Translations under genes and position numbers: made by a program
Assembly: GCA_001775255.1 (NCBI GenBank)
Contig: MFCJ01000030.1
Span: 1,590-19,104 of the forward strand
Direction: 5' to 3'
Origin: Candidatus Dadabacteria bacterium RIFCSPHIGHO2_12_FULL_53_21
GTDB taxonomy: Bacteria > Desulfobacterota_D > UBA1144 > Nemesobacterales > UBA2774
Length of the DNA: 17,515 nucleotides
The notes under the pieces: generated by a model
The model's input: the letters and a program-made list of their open reading frames with translations, nothing else
What the model was told of the DNA's origin: nothing
Databases searched by the model: none
In this document: in pieces, positions 13,326 to 17,515 of the stretch
How positions within the stretch are numbered: position 1 is the stretch's first letter
How the letters are laid out: every line of letters begins with the position of its first letter

Positions 13326-14450
13326 ATGATGGATAACGATTACGACAGGAACTATTTTTCCTCCGGGGATTATTCGGACGAGGATTTCTTCGTTCCGGGC
13401 GGCAGGCGTGAAGGCGTCTACGGTACGTTCGGGGATTCGGAAGGAATACAGGCAGTTCCCCCGGTGAAAAAGAAGCGCAAGGAAAAGGATAAAAAATGGA
13501 CAAAGTACGAGGAGGAAAGGGTTCTGCAGGTCTATTTCAGGGACCTGCTCACCGAGCCTCTGCTCACGCCCGGCGACGAGAAGGAGCTCGGGGCCAAGAT
13601 AAAGGAATGCGAAAGGAAGGCGAGGAAGATCCAGAAGGACCTCGAGCTGTTGTCCGGCCGGAACCTCAAGAAATCGCCCGGAATAGACAAGAACAGGCTC
13701 GACGCGACGAGGAAGGTCTTCTCCGAGAAGGCGCAGGAGCTGAAATCGAAGTTTATAAGGTCCAACCTCAGGCTCGTCGTGAGCATAGCGAAGAGGCACC
13801 TCGGCAGGGGGCTTCCCCTGACCGACCTCGTACAGGAGGGGAACCTCGGCCTGATGAGGGCCGTCGAGAAATTCGACCACAGGAAGGGTTTCAAGTTCTC
13901 GACTTACGCCGCATGGTGGATTCAGCAGGCGCTTACGAGGGCAATCGCCGAAAAGACCAGGACTATAAAGGTCCCGGTTTACGTCCTCGAGCAGTCGGGA
14001 AAGGTGTTCAGGGCGAAATACGCCCTCGATGAGGAGCTGGGGAGAAAACCCTACCCCGAGGAGATCGCCGAAAAAGCGGGGCTTTCGAAGGAGATAGTCC
14101 AGGCGGTGCTGGACGGCACGGACAGCGTGCTCTCGCTCGACAACCCGGTGGCCGACGACAACGAAAGGACGTACGTCGACATGATGCCGGACTCGAGGGA
14201 GGGTCAGGAAGCGGCCGTATCGGACATAAGGGTAAGGACACTGATCGACGAGTCCCTTTCGTCCCTCACCCCGAAGGAAGAAGAGATAGTCAGGATGAGG
14301 TTCGGGCTCGGCGAGGACAAGATATACACGCTCGACGAGATAGGGAATAAGTTCGGGGTCACGCGCGAAAGGATAAGGCAGATCGAAAAGGCGGCCCTCG
14401 AAAAGATATCGAAGTCCGGCATCGGCGAAACGCTGAAGGGATACCTGTAA
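13326..14450 (+). CDS. RpoD-family group 2 sigma factor (RpoS/RpoD-like)
   Basis: A 374-residue sigma70-family protein. The acidic N-terminal 60 residues are unlike region 1.1 of a housekeeping RpoD. Region 1.2 follows at about 62-95 (VLQVYFRDLLTEPLLTPGDE). Region 2 begins at about N147 (NLRLVVSIAKRHLGRG) with the RNA polymerase-binding DLVQEGNLGL and the promoter-melting STYAAWWIQQA (W197-W198). Region 3 is at about 230-300, and region 4 carries the -35-reading helix RERIRQIEKAA from R347. At 374 residues it is too short for RpoD of proteobacterial type and fits an alternative group 2 sigma such as RpoS. It recruits RNA polymerase to sigma70-like promoters. Its promoter carries CarH-like repeats, so light control is inferred, and the photolyase downstream is a candidate target. 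A G-run precedes the ATG by about ten bases; ATG 13329 is an alternative start. Confidence 0.9.
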   Translation: MMDNDYDRNYFSSGDYSDEDFFVPGGRREGVYGTFGDSEGIQAVPPVKKKRKEKDKKWTKYEEERVLQVYFRDLLTEPLLTPGDEKELGAKIKECERKARKIQKDLELLSGRNLKKSPGIDKNRLDATRKVFSEKAQELKSKFIRSNLRLVVSIAKRHLGRGLPLTDLVQEGNLGLMRAVEKFDHRKGFKFSTYAAWWIQQALTRAIAEKTRTIKVPVYVLEQSGKVFRAKYALDEELGRKPYPEEIAEKAGLSKEIVQAVLDGTDSVLSLDNPVADDNERTYVDMMPDSREGQEAAVSDIRVRTLIDESLSSLTPKEEEIVRMRFGLGEDKIYTLDEIGNKFGVTRERIRQIEKAALEKISKSGIGETLKGYL

Positions 14451-14520
14451 GGGGTTTCTGACAGGGTTTGTCTCTCATTATCCTTAGTCTTATCATCATT
14501 TATGGATAACACTAAATGAC

Positions 14521-14637
14521 GAGATCCTGAATATTTTGGTTTCTTCAAAGAATTACCGTGGAATAATGGCATTGTTGCATTCTGCCTATGGCGTCCGGTT
14601 CTTGCGCACGTTCAGAACCGTAGTTCAGGATGACAAC
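14521..14637. repeat. Interrupted ATCCTGAA/TTCAGGAT palindrome
   Basis: GAGATCCTGAA (14521-14531) and GTTCAGGATGACA (14623-14635) are the two arms of the hairpin seen intact at 5035-5062, here split by about 90 bases. The intervening DNA contains its own small hairpin (GGTTCT...AGAACC). It looks like an insertion into a repeat, or a larger-loop variant. Confidence 0.55.
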
Positions 14638-14649
14638 AAACAATAAAAC

Positions 14650-14759
14650 TAGATTGCCTCGCTCCGTTGCACTCCGCTCGCAATGACAGCAATATACTTT
14701 CCGCCATCCGCCAACCTTTCCATACATATACCCAGTGAAGTATGTCGGATAGACGGAAT
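14650..14759. repeat. GATTGCC...GCAATGAC palindrome and degenerate TTTCCGCC inverted repeat
   Basis: 14650-14687 is the third copy of the ATTGCC...GCAATGAC unit. 14698-14759 resembles the long inverted repeat at 4812-4874 (left arm TTTCCGCCATCCGCC, loop with ATATACCC) but its right arm is decayed. Confidence 0.55.
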
Positions 14760-14825
14760 GCGTCAGGCAGAGATGATCACTGAAAATCCCCCTTATTCCC
14801 CCTTTTCCAAAGGGGGAAAATGCCT

Positions 14826-14953
14826 TTAATTCCCTCCTTAGAAAAAGAACGAATGCGAATATATGAGCATTTGGATGCCCTATCATAATGAGCACCGAAG
14901 AAAATTAGTCCCCGGCTGAATGTTGCTAAAGTCCAAATAGGCTAGGGAGGATT
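14826..14953 (-). repeat. Dispersed intergenic repeat, copy C
   Basis: Inverted relative to copies A and B, 128 bp. Read on the minus strand it starts AATCCTCCCTAGCCTATTTG and ends TTCTTTTTCTAAGGAGGGAA followed by TTAA. The last 30 bases are identical to copy A. Outside the right end, on the plus-strand left, lies another C/G palindrome (CCCCCTTTTCC...GGGGG, 14793-14817). Confidence 0.75.
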
Positions 14954-15299
14954 TTCCCAATCCTTTAGCAATCCCAGCAATGTGACAAATGTCCGGGATG
15001 TATACTCCGTGCGACTGTCACTTTGTCACTTATGCTTCGGGAGGACGATTTCTTGTTCGCGGCCAGCCTGTCAGGTACTTGATACGGAAATGCGGCTCCT
15101 GCAGGACGCGCCTCATTAACACACTCCAAAAATCCTATACACTGAATATTTAAGTAGAATCACCCCGAGTTAAAGAGTAGAATTGAAACTGTCCATACCG
15201 CGCCGCCGGGCATATGTATAAGCAAGTGAACGAGGCCCCCGCTGAGGGGGCGCGCGTCATTTGCCCGGCATATATTTCGGGAGGGATGGGAAAAGGCGG
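14954..15299. other. Photolyase upstream region
   Basis: About 346 bases without a convincing gene. TGTGACAAATGTCC (14981-14994) and TGTCACTTTGTCAC (15016-15029) recall the TnnACA motif but not with 11-bp spacing, so no CarH operator is called. No convincing -35/-10 pair stands out. 15205-15269 can fold into a nested stem, listed separately. Confidence 0.5.
15205..15269 (+). promoter_or_regulatory. Nested inverted repeats in the photolyase 5' leader
   Basis: GCCGGGCA (15205-15212) pairs with TGCCCGGC (15262-15269), enclosing a second hairpin GCCCCC-gctga-GGGGGC (15235-15251). The structure ends 30 bases before the photolyase ATG, so it may affect transcription or translation of the leader. 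No T-run follows, so it is not a standard terminator. Confidence 0.45.
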
Positions 15300-16673
15300 A
15301 TGATACACGGCAGAACTATCTTCTGGTTCAAGAGGGACCTCAGAACCGACGACAATACCGGGCTCTTAAACGCAGTCAGGGACAGCGGGGAAGTCCTGCC
15401 CCTTTACGTGCTCGAGGAATCCATACTCGGGAAATACACGGACGGGGGCAAGCGGCTCGGGTTTTTCATAGACGCCCTCTTGAACCTCGAAGCCGAGCTC
15501 AGGGCGCTTGGCTCATACCTACTCGTGCTGAGGGGGAAGGCGGAGGAGATAATCCCGGCGCTCGTTAATTCCCATAAGATCGAGGCCGTATACACGAACA
15601 GGGCTTACGGGTTCTCGGGCGTAAAGCGCGACCTCGGGGTCGAGCACCAGTGCAGGCTGCTGGGGGTAGCGTTCAGGAAATACGACGACACGTTCCTCGT
15701 CCCCCCTCACGAGATAGACCAGAGGAAGGTGTTCACCCCGTTTTACAACATATGGCAGGGCAGGAAGAAGAACGCCCCGCTCGACGCGCCCCCGAGGATC
15801 AGCTCCCCTCACCTCCAGGCAAGCCCCGTGGAAACCATGACGCGGGACCTCGCGAGGGCCGAGAACAGGTACTGGCCCGCCGGTTTCCCCGTGACGAGGC
15901 TCCGGGATTTCAATTTCAGCGACTACGGCATGACGAGGGACTTCCCGTATCTGGACGGCACGTCCAGGCTCTCGCCCTATCTCAGGTTCGGGCTCGTGTC
16001 GGTGAGGAGGGTCTACGAGGCGGCGGTTTCGGCTTCGCCCGAGCCCGGCCCGTACATACCCGAGCTTGCGTGGAGGGAGTTCTGGTACCACATCATGCAC
16101 TACTTCCCGGAGACGAGGGGCCTCGAGTTCCAGGAGAAGAGGCGGAATATCAAATGGATAAACAGCGAGAATTGGTACGACGCCTGGCGCGAGGGCCGGA
16201 CGGGATACCCGATCGTCGACGCAGGCATGAGGCAATTGAAAGAAGAGGGATGGATGCACAACAGGCTCAGGATGATAACGGCGTCCTTCCTGACGAAGGA
16301 CCTCATCACGGACTGGAGGTGGGGGGACAGGCACTTCTCCGAGCACCTGGTGGATTACGACGAGACCGTGGACATAGGGAACTGGCAGTGGTCGGCCTCC
16401 TGCGGCGCGGACCCCCAGCCGTTCCGCATATTCAACCCGACGCTCCAGTCGCAGAACTACGACCCGGAGTGCCTGTACATAAAAAAATATATACCCGAGC
16501 TTCAGGCGGTCGAGCCCGAGAAGATACACAACCCGCTTACTTACAAGCTCCCCTATCACAGGCCCATCGTGAACCACTACGAGATGAGGAACCTGGCGCA
16601 CGAGGCATATTCCGGGGGACGCATAGACGACGGGTACATTTCCCAGATAAAGAAGGACACGGGGCTCCCCTGA
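15300..16673 (+). CDS. phrB: Class I photolyase (deoxyribodipyrimidine photo-lyase) of the cryptochrome/photolyase family
   Basis: 457 residues from ATG 15300, against 472 in E. coli PhrB. The N-terminal Rossmann antenna domain opens with TIFWFKRDLRTDDN. The C-terminal helical FAD domain holds TGYPIVDAGMRQL, GWMHNRLRMITASFL, KDLITDWRWG and GNWQWSASCGADPQPFRIFN. The enzyme repairs UV-induced pyrimidine dimers using blue light and reduced FAD. W339 and W362 match E. coli W359 and W382 with identical spacing. At the position of E. coli N378, which faces flavin N5, this protein has D358, the residue type of plant cryptochromes; repair is still the likeliest role. A TTG at 15261 extends the frame, but ATG 15300 starts exactly where homologues do. 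It lies downstream of the CarH-sigma pair, and is perhaps cotranscribed with the next gene (75-base gap). Confidence 0.92.
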   Translation: MIHGRTIFWFKRDLRTDDNTGLLNAVRDSGEVLPLYVLEESILGKYTDGGKRLGFFIDALLNLEAELRALGSYLLVLRGKAEEIIPALVNSHKIEAVYTNRAYGFSGVKRDLGVEHQCRLLGVAFRKYDDTFLVPPHEIDQRKVFTPFYNIWQGRKKNAPLDAPPRISSPHLQASPVETMTRDLARAENRYWPAGFPVTRLRDFNFSDYGMTRDFPYLDGTSRLSPYLRFGLVSVRRVYEAAVSASPEPGPYIPELAWREFWYHIMHYFPETRGLEFQEKRRNIKWINSENWYDAWREGRTGYPIVDAGMRQLKEEGWMHNRLRMITASFLTKDLITDWRWGDRHFSEHLVDYDETVDIGNWQWSASCGADPQPFRIFNPTLQSQNYDPECLYIKKYIPELQAVEPEKIHNPLTYKLPYHRPIVNHYEMRNLAHEAYSGGRIDDGYISQIKKDTGLP

Positions 16674-16748
16674 CACCCCTCCCCGCCCGGCCGTTCGCGG
16701 GCCCTATGGATTTCCCCTACTATTTGCTAAACTAAGAAAGGGAGCGAA

Positions 16749-17515
16749 ATGGCGTTATCCGTATTAATGGCTTACGAACCCCTCGAAAAGACGGGGGATA
16801 AATACGATTACTGGCGGAGCTACATATCCTTTTACGAGCAGTTCAAGGACGGCCCCGCCACACCCAATACCGCCTGGTACGGGAGCGAATACGACGCGTT
16901 CAGGGAGTCCCTGTCGAAGGAGCTGGGCATTGAAAAGCACCTGATAGAGGAATGCTTTTTCATGAAGGACGAGGACGGCAAATACTACGTCACCCCGGTC
17001 GGCTCAAGCGCAAACCCGAATATATTCAGCGCCGAGAACTTCATACCCCTCGAATGGTTCCTCATGTACGAGGGTCCCGAGAAGAAGTATTTCTTCACGC
17101 ACACCGGGTTCGGCGCTATCGAACACGACGCTATCTACTATAAAACGAGGGTCGGAAACGCGATCGGGAGGCTCGGCTCTGCCGTGAGCGGCATTGATAA
17201 GTTCCTCGCCTCGCCCGGGGCCGCGGACAGGCCGGCTCTGGCCGGCAAATTGAGCGACCTCAAATCCGGCGCGGGGAACCTTACGCACTGGCTCTCGGGC
17301 TTCGACCCGGAGAGCTTCGTGCTCTTGAATTACGGGGAGATGTGCTCCCGGATAGAACCGGATCAGATGAAGAACGAGGACTCGGTATCGGAGCTGTGGA
17401 GCGTGCTCACGCTCGCCCGCGAAGGCAGCCCGGACGACGCGGAGAAGGTGCTCGCGATGCTCCTCTCCAAGTGGGATTCAATAAACCGTACGCTCGAGCC
17501 TGCCGAAGAGAAGCG
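16749..17515 (+). CDS. Unrecognised protein, 3' end outside the window
   Basis: An open frame of 255 codons from ATG 16749 to the window edge, with no stop. GGGAG (16740-16744) lies four bases before the ATG. Codon use matches the neighbours (AGG, CTC, ATA-rich), which supports it as a real gene. The product is soluble, without signal peptide or membrane segment. It is rich in aromatic residues in the first 135 residues (YDYWRSYISFYEQF, YYKT), then helical and acidic. There is no recognisable catalytic motif and I do not know the family. It follows the photolyase by 75 bases on the same strand with no terminator between, so they may form one transcript. Confidence 0.75.
   Translation, partial: MALSVLMAYEPLEKTGDKYDYWRSYISFYEQFKDGPATPNTAWYGSEYDAFRESLSKELGIEKHLIEECFFMKDEDGKYYVTPVGSSANPNIFSAENFIPLEWFLMYEGPEKKYFFTHTGFGAIEHDAIYYKTRVGNAIGRLGSAVSGIDKFLASPGAADRPALAGKLSDLKSGAGNLTHWLSGFDPESFVLLNYGEMCSRIEPDQMKNEDSVSELWSVLTLAREGSPDDAEKVLAMLLSKWDSINRTLEPAEEK

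Noticed and set aside
14981..15029. Possible third CarH operator upstream of the photolyase (GACA/TGTC motifs)
   Set aside because: The motifs are spaced 6, 26 and 8 bases apart, not 11, and no promoter is aligned with them.
15519..16676. Long minus-strand open frame opposite the photolyase
   Set aside because: Shadow of the GC-rich, AGG-biased photolyase coding strand; product is Val/Arg/Pro-rich with no recognisable fold.
16674..16748. Terminator between the photolyase and the next gene
   Set aside because: Only a weak GCCCG/CGGGC stem without a T-run; read-through is as likely.

Overview
The window looks like a chromosomal stretch from a Gram-negative bacterium, probably an uncultivated Desulfobacterota/deltaproteobacteria-like or Dadabacteria-like lineage. 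The genes are GC-rich with heavy use of AGG (Arg) and ATA (Ile) codons. There is a large soluble hybrid histidine kinase, a pair of IPTL-CTERM surface proteins (a Gram-negative exosortase signal) and a CarH-type photoregulator. The taxonomic guess rests on style and gene content only and is weak. No rRNA, tRNA, CRISPR array, transposase or phage gene was found.

Layout. 1-498: MarR-family regulator, possibly cut at the left edge. 499-934: non-coding, with one strong hairpin. 935-4021: 1028-residue PAS-GAF-GAF-PAS-HisKA-HATPase-REC hybrid kinase. 4102-4686 (minus): Phd/YefM-RelE toxin-antitoxin pair with a palindromic operator. 4740-5111: first repeat island. 5129-5971 (minus): secreted protein of unknown function. 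6136-6402: small two-helix membrane protein. 6602-8167 (minus): C-terminal VWA-domain protein (CoxE/ViaA-like) without its usual AAA+ partner nearby. 8266-9438: YajR-like MFS transporter. 9682-11434: tandem paralogous IPTL-CTERM proteins followed by a terminator hairpin. 11557-11912: second repeat island.

11982-16673 is the most interesting part and reads as a light-response module. A CarH/LitR-type B12-binding MerR regulator (minus strand) diverges from an RpoD-family group 2 sigma factor. A class I photolyase follows the sigma gene, with the third repeat island between them. Both divergent promoters carry near-identical TnnACA direct repeats at exact 11-bp spacing overlapping a TTGACA -35 box, which is the expected geometry of a CarH operator. 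The inferred circuit is: in the dark, adenosylcobalamin-CarH represses itself and the sigma gene; light releases both, and the sigma factor could then serve photolyase and other photoprotective genes. The sigma leader also holds a terminator-like hairpin whose loop is exactly complementary to an upstream heptamer. The photolyase carries Asp where E. coli photolyase has Asn378 facing the flavin.

16749-17515 is the 5' part of an unrecognised gene that runs off the window. The repeat islands share one 128-198 bp element in three copies and several short palindromes in shuffled order. This suggests a genome-wide non-autonomous repeat population in this lineage.
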